DNA of 60,825 bases from Lachnospiraceae bacterium (GTDB taxonomy: Bacteria > Bacillota_A > Clostridia > Lachnospirales > Lachnospiraceae), in contig JAGBNT010000109.1 in assembly GCA_017634255.1 (NCBI GenBank), positions 1 to 60,825 on the forward strand, read 5' to 3'. The notes under the pieces were generated by a model, which did no database searches, was not told the DNA's origin, and saw only the letters and a list, made by a program, of their open reading frames with translations. The position numbers and the translations under genes are program-made. Positions 8,531-18,616 of the stretch are shown here, piece after piece. Within the stretch, counting starts at the first letter, position 1; each line of letters begins with the position of its first letter.

Positions 8531-9685
8531 TTACAATCTCCCTTCAAATGCTTCTTTCAATATGCTCTGACGCATGGCTTCGGCTTGGGCGAGAGCGGTG
8601 CCAACTGTTTGCTCGATGCTGTCGCAAACTGACATTCTTGCCTCAATAATTGAAACTATCTCGGCTTGTCTTTCAATACTGGGCACCGGAAAGATAATCT
8701 GTTTGAGTATTGTTTGATTAAGAAAATCTCTCGTAGAGCCTTTGCATAGTTCTTTTATTTGATCCAGAACAATTCCCTTACTTTGAAATAAAGCAATAAA
8801 ATAATCCGAACGAATAATAGCGTTATCGAGAGATATTCGCATCAGATTCGTTGATAATAATGAACCTTCCGCTCGCTCCGGTACTGCACAAATTTCCCCC
8901 ACAGTACCGGAACGAGAAATAATAATATCTCCAGCAGTCAACGAAAACGACTTTAATTCTTCAGCTTTCTCTTCCGTTACAAAAATCTTATTTCCATCAA
9001 CAAATTGTCCTCTTCCGATATTCTCTATGCCGAGCATCGGTACTCCGGATGCCTTATGATCGCTTTTCTTTATCATCGTGCCAAAAGGCCCTGTTGACAT
9101 CCCCTTTCTCTTTTTTGTTAGAATTTCCGCAATAGGAAGCATTTTACAATCTTCTTCCGCCGAGTCAAACGCCTCTTTCAGCACCGCCTGACGGTAGACA
9201 GCCAGCTGTTCCTTTGTTTTCCGCAAGGTTTCCGCAGCGTTGTCAAGCGAGGAGAAAAGTTCTTCAATGCGGGAAACAATCCGCTGTTGCTCCGGGATGG
9301 ATGGCACAGCTACCTTTATTTTTGAAAACTGCTGTATCCAATACCGTTTATGAGTGCTGTGGTCGATGTGTATTGTCTGCAATTTATAATAAATGTACTT
9401 GGGCAGCACCAAATCAGTGTTAATATGTAAAATCTTCATGGCAGAAGACTTTACTTTGAACTTGAAATTTACAAATTGTGTTGCAGTTGTGAAATCGTCA
9501 AATATAATTACGGGCAAGTCCTCATATATACCCTCGGTTTCATTTGTATAACCGAGAATGAACGACTTTCCGGCCGTTAAAACTGGCGTCTTATATGTGT
9601 CACTGTATTGTGTTGACTCAACGATATAAGCCTGTGGTTGCTCATAAGGAAGAAGTTCATCTAATTCATATTCTTTATAATCCAA
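8531..9685 (-). CDS. hsdS: Type I restriction specificity subunit HsdS
   Basis: HsdS recognises the bipartite DNA target for both methylation and cleavage. The 384-residue protein has two target-recognition domains. The first (about 1-140) ends in the conserved helix region VPSIPEQQRIVSRIEELFSS. The second (about 185-340) ends in VPSIERQAEIVSIIEARMS. Both are followed by the QAVLKEAF / QSILKEAFEG repeat. Translation appears to start at TTG (9683-9685), eight bases after AGGAGG. The gene lies 13 bp downstream of hsdR. Its target sequence cannot be predicted from this reading. Confidence 0.93.
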   Translation of the reverse strand: MDYKEYELDELLPYEQPQAYIVESTQYSDTYKTPVLTAGKSFILGYTNETEGIYEDLPVIIFDDFTTATQFVNFKFKVKSSAMKILHINTDLVLPKYIYYKLQTIHIDHSTHKRYWIQQFSKIKVAVPSIPEQQRIVSRIEELFSSLDNAAETLRKTKEQLAVYRQAVLKEAFDSAEEDCKMLPIAEILTKKRKGMSTGPFGTMIKKSDHKASGVPMLGIENIGRGQFVDGNKIFVTEEKAEELKSFSLTAGDIIISRSGTVGEICAVPERAEGSLLSTNLMRISLDNAIIRSDYFIALFQSKGIVLDQIKELCKGSTRDFLNQTILKQIIFPVPSIERQAEIVSIIEARMSVCDSIEQTVGTALAQAEAMRQSILKEAFEGRL

Positions 9686-9698
9686 GGTTTAATCCTCC

Positions 9699-12446
9699 TT
9701 ATGCCACTAACTCAATATTCATCTCATTGAGTATGTTTTCATACTCATCACCAAACACGCCATAGAATGCAGCCAGACCTCCGCGACGGTCGAATGGCGT
9801 CAGATCCAGATCTTCCGGCAGGATGGACAGCGACGTGATGATATGGTCCTTGATCATACGCAGCCATTCCATCTGTTCCTCTGTGAAATGCACCGCGCCA
9901 GTATTCTTGCGAAATGTCCACTGCATGAAGTTATAGTTCACCTTATCCGCGAAAGGAGAGAGGTTGTCTGTGTATCCCATCTCGAAGCGGATAATGGAAA
10001 TCAGATCAGTAAGCTGTGCCATCGTGCCGCGTTTCACCTTTTCCGGTTTCTTGATCGCATAACAATCCCACAGCCGTTCTACCGTAACGCCTTTTTCTTT
10101 CAGCTTCTGATACATTGCTTTCAAGCCGTCTATCATCATGGGACGGTCTTTATACGCCTGATCATAGATAATGCGCAGAGCGATGATCTCGTCTTTGTTT
10201 TCCTCAATAAATTCCCGGAAGGTCGCTATTACCTGATCTGCATTTTCTTCCCGCTGCGCATCATATCCGGCAAAGGTCACGGAGTCCAGATTGATGTTAT
10301 CGATTATCTGATCATGGCTCCTGCGTACGTTTTCAATAAAATCACGGTTGTCCGGATTATGGAACGGAGCGACTGCCTCAGTAATAAGCGCTGCTTTTGC
10401 CGCTTGCAGCTGTTCCTCAGTCGGTTCTTCTGCTCCGGTATCTGCCTGTGCCCGTTCTGTGATAACATCCTCATCAAAGGCATTCAATAGATTCTCCGCT
10501 ACCTTGCCTGCGGAAATACCGACCGTATTATCAAAGGTTTTACGTTCAGATGCGGTCATCTGTGCATTCAGACGCGTAATACGGCTGGCAAGCGAGGTCA
10601 GGGTATCTTCGTCCTTTGCGCCGAGCGCGATATTCATCATGAGTTCCTTCATGGAAACAGACGGCTTACGCTCCAGCGGCCTTGTATCACTCTTTTTTGA
10701 CTTCGTAACGCCGACAGCGTCCACGATAACAAAATGATCTTTATTCTCTGTGGCGGATGGCGTAACCTTCTGCAGGTCGTCCACGCCGAGTGTTCGGGTA
10801 CCGCGCCCTTTCATCTGCTCAAAGTAGTTTTTGCTCCGGACATCGCGCATGAAGATTAGACATTCGATGGGCTTTACGTCCGTTCCGGTCGCGATCATAT
10901 CCACGGTAACAGCAATACGAGGATAGTAGTCATTACGAAAAGCGCTTAAAACCGATTCCGGCTTATCAGCGGCATAGGTGATCTTCTTGCAAAAATCATT
11001 TCCTTCGCCGAATTCCTCCCGGACGATCTGAATGATGTCATCCGCGTGAGAGTCGGTTTTTGCGAAGATCAGTGTCTTGGGCACTTCTTTGCGGCGCGGA
11101 AACAGCGTCGTAAACAGGTTTTCCTTGAAGCTGCGGATCACCGTCCGGATCTGGCTCGGATTTACGACGTCTTTATCGAGTTTCCCTTTATTTGCACCGG
11201 AATAATCCTCGTCTTCATCCATCTGCTGCCAGCGCTTCGCCCTTGAAAGCCTGTCTCTGTACTCGATCAGCTGCTTCATCAGACGTGCGCCGTTTCGGGT
11301 AATTTCCGTTTCAATGAGGAAAATATCCTCACCGACATTGACGCCATCAACGATAGCCTGCTCTCTTGGATATTCGCTGACTACATTCTCATCAAAGAAA
11401 GCAAAGGTTCTTTTATCCGGAGTGGCCGTCAGGCCGATAATAAACGCATCAAAATAGGTCAGTACCTGACTCCACACATTATAGATGGAGCGGTGGCATT
11501 CATCGACGATGATGCAGTCAAAGAACTCCGGAGGATATTTGCTGTTGTATACAACTTCCTTCGGGGCTTTTGATTCCGCTGTCACATATTCAGCGAACGG
11601 AACTTCTTCAGCGCCCTCATCCAGTTCTTCGCCTTTCAGGATAGAGTACATGCGCTGGATGGTGCTGATACAAATCTGAATGTCATTCGGGATATAGGAA
11701 TTCTTCAGCCGTCTGACTCCGTATAATTGAGAAAAGTTCCGCGGATCGTCATTCGGTGTATAGGCGAGAAATTCCCTCTCAGCCTGCTCACCAAGGCTCT
11801 TTGTATCCACAAGGAAAAGAATACGGTTCATCTTGCCGTATTTCAAAAGCCTGTATGCCGCAGTAATCGCCGTGAACGTCTTACCAGCGCCCGTGGCCAT
11901 CTGGACAAGTGCTTTCGGTCTGTTATCCGCAAAGGACTGATCCAGATTATTGATTGCTTTGATCTGACATTTTCTGAAGCCTGTTTCATCGAGAGCAGGA
12001 AAATGCTTCATGTTATTGCGAACCGTATCCGGCGCGGCTATAAGTGTCTTTAACGTTTCCGGACGATGGAATGAGAATACACTGCGGGAGCGATATTTGA
12101 TATCGTCGTAATCCGTAAACCGGACCAACTTATCAGTCGCTTCATATGCAAAGCGAATCTTATATTCCTGCTGTACCCATTTGAAAGTGCTGCCCGCATA
12201 ACGCGCGGACTGGCCTTCCACAACAGTGATGTTTTCTCCGGCCTCGGACTTCTTTGCTTCAATGACACCTACAGGTTTTCCTTCTATGAAAAGAGCATAA
12301 TCGACCGGCCCGGTGCTGGTAGGGAATTCACGTACCGCAACACCGAGAGAGGCTGTCAGATTCAGTTGTCTCATATCTTGAATCGTCCAGCCGGACTGTT
12401 CAAGCTTTTCATCTATTACCACACGGGCTTGCTCTTCCGGAGTCAT
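9699..12446 (-). CDS. hsdR: Type I restriction endonuclease subunit HsdR (EcoEI-like)
   Basis: HsdR is the ATP-driven translocase and nuclease of the restriction complex. The product is 915 residues. It has an N-terminal PD-(D/E)xK nuclease (VDYALFIEGKPVGVIEAKKS, about 47-66), then Walker A MATGAGKT (about 183-190), a DEAD-type box DECHRSIYN (about 315), LTATPDKRT, and helicase motif VI in EQMKGRGTRTLG. The C-terminus resembles the EcoEI R domain. The ATG at 12444-12446 has GGAGGACTG before it. It lies 4 bp after the regulator gene. All catalytic motifs look intact. Confidence 0.95.
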   Translation of the reverse strand: MTPEEQARVVIDEKLEQSGWTIQDMRQLNLTASLGVAVREFPTSTGPVDYALFIEGKPVGVIEAKKSEAGENITVVEGQSARYAGSTFKWVQQEYKIRFAYEATDKLVRFTDYDDIKYRSRSVFSFHRPETLKTLIAAPDTVRNNMKHFPALDETGFRKCQIKAINNLDQSFADNRPKALVQMATGAGKTFTAITAAYRLLKYGKMNRILFLVDTKSLGEQAEREFLAYTPNDDPRNFSQLYGVRRLKNSYIPNDIQICISTIQRMYSILKGEELDEGAEEVPFAEYVTAESKAPKEVVYNSKYPPEFFDCIIVDECHRSIYNVWSQVLTYFDAFIIGLTATPDKRTFAFFDENVVSEYPREQAIVDGVNVGEDIFLIETEITRNGARLMKQLIEYRDRLSRAKRWQQMDEDEDYSGANKGKLDKDVVNPSQIRTVIRSFKENLFTTLFPRRKEVPKTLIFAKTDSHADDIIQIVREEFGEGNDFCKKITYAADKPESVLSAFRNDYYPRIAVTVDMIATGTDVKPIECLIFMRDVRSKNYFEQMKGRGTRTLGVDDLQKVTPSATENKDHFVIVDAVGVTKSKKSDTRPLERKPSVSMKELMMNIALGAKDEDTLTSLASRITRLNAQMTASERKTFDNTVGISAGKVAENLLNAFDEDVITERAQADTGAEEPTEEQLQAAKAALITEAVAPFHNPDNRDFIENVRRSHDQIIDNINLDSVTFAGYDAQREENADQVIATFREFIEENKDEIIALRIIYDQAYKDRPMMIDGLKAMYQKLKEKGVTVERLWDCYAIKKPEKVKRGTMAQLTDLISIIRFEMGYTDNLSPFADKVNYNFMQWTFRKNTGAVHFTEEQMEWLRMIKDHIITSLSILPEDLDLTPFDRRGGLAAFYGVFGDEYENILNEMNIELVA

Positions 12447-12450
12447 ATAA

Positions 12451-12678
12451 TCAGTCCTCCTTGCCTATTTGCTGCCATGCCTCTTCGAGCGCATTAAAGT
12501 CTATATCATGTGAGTTACAAAACTCTTTGAGATTTTTCATGGCAACCAGATTGGGTTTCGCTCTGCCGCCTTCCCACCTGTTAACAGAGGAAAACGATAC
12601 ATTCAGTTCTCGTGCAAAGGCCTCCTGTGACAGGAAACAATGCTGGCGCACCTTTTTTATTTCTTCTGAAAAGCTCAT
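12451..12678 (-). CDS. XRE-family helix-turn-helix regulator of the restriction operon
   Basis: The 75-residue protein is essentially one helix-turn-helix domain: EEIKKVRQHCFLSQEAFARE with recognition helix VSFSSVNRWEGGRAKP, typical of Cro/C1-type regulators and of restriction controller proteins. It is the first gene of the leftward operon and ends 4 bp before hsdR. Direct and inverted repeats overlap its own promoter, so autoregulation that delays restriction until methylation is established is likely (inference from controller proteins). Confidence 0.88.
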   Translation of the reverse strand: MSFSEEIKKVRQHCFLSQEAFARELNVSFSSVNRWEGGRAKPNLVAMKNLKEFCNSHDIDFNALEEAWQQIGKED

Positions 12679-12710
12679 AAAAGCAACTCCTTATCTCGAA
12701 TGGTCAACGA

Positions 12711-12738
12711 TATAGCATAATTATAGCATAAGTTTATG
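12711..12738 (-). promoter_or_regulatory. Promoter and probable operator of the restriction operon
   Basis: The plus strand shows TATAGCATAA twice (12711-12720 and 12722-12731, 11-bp period), followed by the palindrome CATAA-GT-TTATG (12727-12738). On the minus strand the same stretch contains TGC-TATAAT, an extended -10, so a protein bound here would cover the promoter. No good -35 is visible. Start of translation is about 35 bp downstream of the repeats. Confidence 0.6.
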
Positions 12739-12752
12739 AACTTTTCTACTGT

Positions 12753-12783
12753 CTCCGGATATTTTCCGGAGGCTTTTTTATTT
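12753..12783 (+). terminator. Rho-independent terminator between the divergent halves of the element
   Basis: CTCCGGA (12753-12759) pairs with TCCGGAG (12765-12771) around a 5-nt loop, followed by GC and TTTTTTATTTT. In the plus orientation no gene ends here, so it may block antisense transcription entering from the restriction operon or be left over from an earlier arrangement. Confidence 0.6.
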
Positions 12784-12808
12784 TCTTCCGCTCAAAATTA
12801 CCTTTCAT

Positions 12809-12884
12809 CTCCAGTGGGAAGTGAGGAAAGAAAAAATTGCTTCGGCCTTCGTCAAAATCGCCTTCTCTCCTCCAGTGGGAAGTG
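12809..12884 (+). repeat. Pair of 15-bp direct repeats before the primase gene
   Basis: CTCCAGTGGGAAGTG occurs at 12809-12823 and again at 12870-12884 (61-bp spacing). The stretch 12784-12980 has no gene. It sits just upstream of a replication gene, so iteron-like or regulatory use is possible but unproven. Confidence 0.6.
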
Positions 12885-12980
12885 TAAGAGGAGAACGATT
12901 TTTCAAAACCGTCAGATTTTGCCGTCTGCCAAGGCTACCCATTGGAAAGGAAAACCTCTCCGGAAAGGATGAACACAGAT

Positions 12981-15281
12981 ATGTATGAAAAGCTGCCACA
13001 GGAATTAAAGGAACGAGGCTCCTTCTGCCTCTGGAAATATGAGGAGCGCTACGGACGCATGACCAAGGTGCCTTATCAGACAAGCGGCCTACGAGCGGAT
13101 TCCACGAACAAAGCCACCTTTACGGATTACGCCACAGCTATCAGTCTTCGGGACAAGTATGACGGTATCGGCATCGGTGTGTTTGACGATATTTGCGCTA
13201 TCGACATCGACCACTGCATTGAGAACGGAACGCTGTCTGCTATGGCCGAGGACATCATCAACCGGATGGATAGCTATACGGAATATAGCCCATCCGGGAC
13301 CGGTGTGCGGATTCTGTTCAAAGATTTGCTCCCTTCCTACGACAAGGAACGATATTATATCAACAACCGCAATATCGGCCTTGAAGTCTATGTGGCCGGT
13401 TATACGAGCCGCTTCGTCACAGTTACCGGAAACGCCATCAGCAACATCGGCATTGAAGATCGGGCCGAGGCTCTTACCGAGATTCTTGAGAAATATATGG
13501 TACGTCCGGGAAAGCCGGTATCCCATGCCTCTGCTCCGGGAAGTTATCTCTCGGATGATTCCGTTCTGACCAAAATCTCCGCATCCAAACAGGCTGAAAA
13601 GTTTAATGCCCTGTGGAATGGCATCATACCTGACGGAAAAAGCCACAGTGAGGCAGACGCAGCCCTGTGCGCGATGCTGGCGTTCTGGTGCGGCGGTGAT
13701 ACCGACCAGATGGACAAGCTGTTCAGGCAATCGGCTCTGATGCGGGATAAGTGGAACAGAGATGATTACCGCGAAGCCACGCTTTCAAAAGCCGTGGCGA
13801 TGTGTGCAGAGTTCTACAGACCTGTAGGTAAATCTTCCGCATACGACGATTTCAATGATTTGCAGCAAAAAGTGGCCGCACTCTCTCCGGCGGAAAATGA
13901 TCGCTATCCGTGGAACGATATCGGCAACGGCAGACTTTTTGCAGATGTGTTCAAGGACATTGCCCGTTTCGTTCCGGAGCGCAAGCAGTGGTTCATCTAT
14001 GACGGCACACGCTGGGTACCGGACACAGGCGCTCTCAAAGCGATGGAGCTTTGTAAGGATCTGGCAGATGCGCTTATGCGGTATGCGCTGGATATCCACG
14101 ATGAGCATAAGCGGAAAAGTTATATCGACTACTGCCGTAAATGGCAGAGCCGCCATGTCCGCATCACCATTCTCTGCGATGCCCAGAGTGTGTATCCCAT
14201 TCCCATGCAGGAATTCGACAGGGACACAGACCTTCTTAATTGTGCAAACGGAACGATTGATCTTAACAGTATGCAGTTCAGGGAACACAATCCGGAGGAC
14301 CGGCTGACAAAAATCATACCGGTGGAATACATACCCGGAGCAAAAAGTGAGCGCTTTGACAGGTTTATCAGCGAGATCATGAGCGGCGATATGCAGAGAG
14401 CGAGGTTCCTTCAGAAATCTATTGGATATGCTCTCGGCGGCGATACGCGCTTTGAGTGTATGTTCTTCCTCTATGGCGCGACAACCAGAAACGGGAAGGG
14501 CACGCTCATGGAAAGCATCCTGCGCGTTATGGGCGATTACGGGAAATCAGTACGAGCCGAAACGCTTGCTCAGCGGCACAACGTAAACAGTCAGGCTCCG
14601 AGCGAGGACCTTGCCCGACTTGCTGGCGTCCGTCTTGCTAATATCGCAGAGCCGAGCCGTGGCATGGTGCTGAATGCCGCGCAGGTAAAGAACATGACCG
14701 GCAACGATACCATAAACGCCCGATTCCTGCATGAGAACAGTTTTGACTTTGAGCCGCAATTCAAAATCTACATCAATACCAACTACCTTCCGGCAATCAC
14801 CGACACCACGATGTTTACAAGCGAACGCGTGCTGATCATTCCGTTTGATAAGCACTTCGAGGCGTGGGAACAGGACAAAACACTGAAGGATGCGTTCCGG
14901 AAACCGGAGGTGCAGAGTGCCATTTTGAACTGGCTTCTTGAAGGATACCGGCTCTTACAGACCGAGGGTTTCCTGCCTCCGCAATCTGTGCTTGATGCAA
15001 CACAGGCTTACTACCATGACAGCGACAAGGTCGGCCAGTTTGCAGAGGATTGCCTCATCCCCGATCCGAATGCAGAGACAAAGACCTCGGCCTTATATGA
15101 AGCATATCACTCATGGTGCATACAGAACGGCTGCCACGCGGAGAACAACAGAAACTTCATCGCAGAGCTGCGAAAGTTTGAAAACGGTCAGGTTGTCCGG
15201 AAACGACCTAAATCAGGCGGTGAGAAAACCACAGTCTTCATCGGCTACGCGCTGAGAGAAGCAGTGGAATTCCTGCAATAA
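12981..15281 (+). CDS. P4-type phage/plasmid primase-helicase
   Basis: The 766-residue protein combines a primase-polymerase-like N-terminus with a superfamily 3 helicase, as in P4 alpha and related satellite replication proteins. The N-terminus has AIDIDHC (the Asp-x-Asp metal motif) and SPSGTGVRI. The helicase half has the D5-type region, Walker A LYGATTRNGKGT (about residue 497-508) and the arginine-containing segment TNYLPAITDTTMFTSERVLI. I use the ATG at 12981, with AAGGA 11 bases upstream. A TTG at 12942 and an ATG at 12969 are in frame but poorly placed. It is the only replication gene in the element. Confidence 0.85.
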   Translation: MYEKLPQELKERGSFCLWKYEERYGRMTKVPYQTSGLRADSTNKATFTDYATAISLRDKYDGIGIGVFDDICAIDIDHCIENGTLSAMAEDIINRMDSYTEYSPSGTGVRILFKDLLPSYDKERYYINNRNIGLEVYVAGYTSRFVTVTGNAISNIGIEDRAEALTEILEKYMVRPGKPVSHASAPGSYLSDDSVLTKISASKQAEKFNALWNGIIPDGKSHSEADAALCAMLAFWCGGDTDQMDKLFRQSALMRDKWNRDDYREATLSKAVAMCAEFYRPVGKSSAYDDFNDLQQKVAALSPAENDRYPWNDIGNGRLFADVFKDIARFVPERKQWFIYDGTRWVPDTGALKAMELCKDLADALMRYALDIHDEHKRKSYIDYCRKWQSRHVRITILCDAQSVYPIPMQEFDRDTDLLNCANGTIDLNSMQFREHNPEDRLTKIIPVEYIPGAKSERFDRFISEIMSGDMQRARFLQKSIGYALGGDTRFECMFFLYGATTRNGKGTLMESILRVMGDYGKSVRAETLAQRHNVNSQAPSEDLARLAGVRLANIAEPSRGMVLNAAQVKNMTGNDTINARFLHENSFDFEPQFKIYINTNYLPAITDTTMFTSERVLIIPFDKHFEAWEQDKTLKDAFRKPEVQSAILNWLLEGYRLLQTEGFLPPQSVLDATQAYYHDSDKVGQFAEDCLIPDPNAETKTSALYEAYHSWCIQNGCHAENNRNFIAELRKFENGQVVRKRPKSGGEKTTVFIGYALREAVEFLQ

Positions 15282-15653
15282 ACACACGGGGCATTCTGTG
15301 GCAGTTGATTATAGGTAGTTTCAAAAAAGATTTTTCTATAGAGCAGCTATATATCAGCTGCCACAGCCCGCCCCACAAGAAAGGCGGTGGTCAGATGCGG
15401 TATATCCGTTCCCCCTGTGACCGGTAAGGCGGTCACAATCTTCGGCGCTTTGCGTCGTACAACGGGCGTGGGCCTTCACGCATAAATTCGCGTAAGTTTT
15501 CAGGGGAATAGCCCTTCCGATACCCGGTAGGGGCAGTCAAATCTCTGTGACTTTCCAAAGCGGACAACGGCGCGGGGTCTCGCGTACGAAAACGCGAATT
15601 CAAACGGGGTATTAACCCCAATTCAAACATTACACATTATGGAGGAAATGATC
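15282..15653 (+). other. Structured non-coding stretch between primase and capsid genes
   Basis: I find no convincing gene here. CTGTGGCAGTTGAT (15296-15309) is the inverted repeat of ATCAGCTGCCACAG (15353-15366), 14 bp with one G-T pair. A second hairpin, TGTGACC/GGTCACA, lies at about 15416-15437. In complete prophages this place would hold terminase, portal and protease genes, none of which is present. The end carries the GGAGG ribosome site of the capsid gene. Confidence 0.5.
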
Positions 15654-16589
15654 ATGAATAATCCTAACAGTAACTTTTACCTTCCCAACCAGCCAGAATA
15701 CGATAAGGAATTCTGGAACTATATTCGCGGGAAGGAAACCAGCGAGGCCTATCTGGAATCCGGACGAAGAACAACCGGCGGGTATATCCTTCCGAGTGCA
15801 TCTGATTCACAATTCACAGAAGCGCTCAAGAAAGAAAGCCTTTTCCGCAACATCGGTACCTATGTGTATTCGCACAACGGCAGTTCCAAGATTCTCGCGA
15901 AGCACTCTGACGCATCCGCTTCTTGGATTCCGGATGGCGGTGAGATTCCGGCATATGACGGTATGCTGGACTTTACGGAGTTCACACTGAAAGACCATAA
16001 ACTGGCAACAGTCTTAAAAATGGATGCAGACTTCCTGCATGACAACCCGCATATCTTCTCCAACTTCTTTATTGGCCGCATGGCGCGTGCATTTGGAAAA
16101 GCAGAGAACGATGGCTTTATTAACGGAACCGGAGTGGATATGCCTACGGGTATTCTCTCCGAAAATGGAGCCGATATCGGTGTCACTGCTGCAGAACTTA
16201 CCTTTGACAGCGTAATCCAGCTCTACTTCTCAGTAGACAAGAACTACCGCGATAACGGCGTTTGGCTGATGAATGATGAAACGGCGCTGGCATTAAGGCT
16301 TCTGAGGGATGACAGCGGAAACTATCTCTGGAATCACGTAAACGACACGATCCTCGGAAAGCCTGTGTACATCAACAATTGTATGCCTTCAGCCGCATCC
16401 GGCGCAAAGCCTGTAGCTTTCGGTGACTTCTCCTTCTACTGGATTGTGGAAAGAGATCCTCTCAGCGTCCGCATCCTGAAGGAGAAATTCATCGAATCCG
16501 GGCAGATCGGCTATCTCGGTTATGAATTCCTTGACGGAAAGCTCATCCGCAGCGATGCTGTGAAGGTTCTCTCCGTCAGCAACGGGTAA
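15654..16589 (+). CDS. HK97-type major capsid protein, without other head genes
   Basis: The 311-residue protein has the pattern of HK97-fold major capsid proteins: TTGGYILPSASDSQFTEALK, the long E-loop/spine region ending KLATVLKMDADFLHDNPHIF, GFINGTGVDMPTGIL, and the C-terminal GYEFLDGKLIRSDAVKVL. It lacks the roughly 100-residue delta (scaffold) domain usual at the N-terminus, and begins directly near the mature region. GGAGG eight bases upstream supports the ATG at 15654 over the one at 15639. No terminase, portal, protease or tail gene is present in the element. It could package element DNA with helper-phage parts or serve another function; both are inference. Confidence 0.85.
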   Translation: MNNPNSNFYLPNQPEYDKEFWNYIRGKETSEAYLESGRRTTGGYILPSASDSQFTEALKKESLFRNIGTYVYSHNGSSKILAKHSDASASWIPDGGEIPAYDGMLDFTEFTLKDHKLATVLKMDADFLHDNPHIFSNFFIGRMARAFGKAENDGFINGTGVDMPTGILSENGADIGVTAAELTFDSVIQLYFSVDKNYRDNGVWLMNDETALALRLLRDDSGNYLWNHVNDTILGKPVYINNCMPSAASGAKPVAFGDFSFYWIVERDPLSVRILKEKFIESGQIGYLGYEFLDGKLIRSDAVKVLSVSNG

Positions 16590-16594
16590 TCGAT

Positions 16595-16786
16595 ATGGAA
16601 GAAGGCATTAACACCTATAACGATAAGCCTTGCCACAGTACGAAAATGGCCATCGGCAATACGCTATTTACGGTTATCTCTGTGCAGAGCGATGCAGCAA
16701 AGGAAGCGGCCTATAACAAGGTCAAAAAGTTGATTCTCTCCGGCGTGGAAACTGCCGAGAAAAGTTATCTTTCTGTACACAATTAA
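16595..16786 (+). CDS. tnpW: TnpW-like small protein of Tn4451-type elements
   Basis: The 63-residue protein contains KMAIGNTLFTVISVQSDAAK followed by EAAYNKVKKLIL, the pattern of the TnpW family found next to TnpX-type recombinases in clostridial elements. It begins five bases after the capsid stop and has no obvious ribosome site, so it is probably translated by coupling. The function of TnpW is not established. Its position just before the recombinase is the usual one. Confidence 0.75.
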   Translation: MEEGINTYNDKPCHSTKMAIGNTLFTVISVQSDAAKEAAYNKVKKLILSGVETAEKSYLSVHN

Positions 16787-16807
16787 AAGACCGAAATGAC
16801 TTGATAA

Positions 16808-18532
<1,725 letters not shown>

Positions 18533-18574
18533 CCAGCGTAATGCCAGCTATGCCGTTATTCTTTTGAGGATTAA

Positions 18575-18607
18575 AATCCCTTAGTGCGGACTGCGTTCTC
18601 GGGGAGG
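18575..18607. other. Right attachment site (attR) of the element
   Basis: Element arm AATCCCTTAGTG (18575-18586), then GTT (18595-18597), then chromosomal CT and CGGGGAGG (18600-18607) followed by CTTTGTTTG. The chromosomal part is the other half of the terminator cut at 4658-4665. It lies 10 bp from the stop of the last pilus-operon gene. Confidence 0.7.
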
Positions 18608-18616
18608 CTTTGTTTG

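Noticed and set aside
12700..12980. CRISPR array suggested by the two 15-bp repeats
   Set aside because: Only two copies with one 46-bp gap, no further repeats and no cas genes anywhere in the window.
15433..15630. 65-residue minus-strand open frame in the gap before the capsid gene
   Set aside because: Arg/Pro-rich product from a structured non-coding block, with no ribosome site; the type of spurious frame often seen over repeats.
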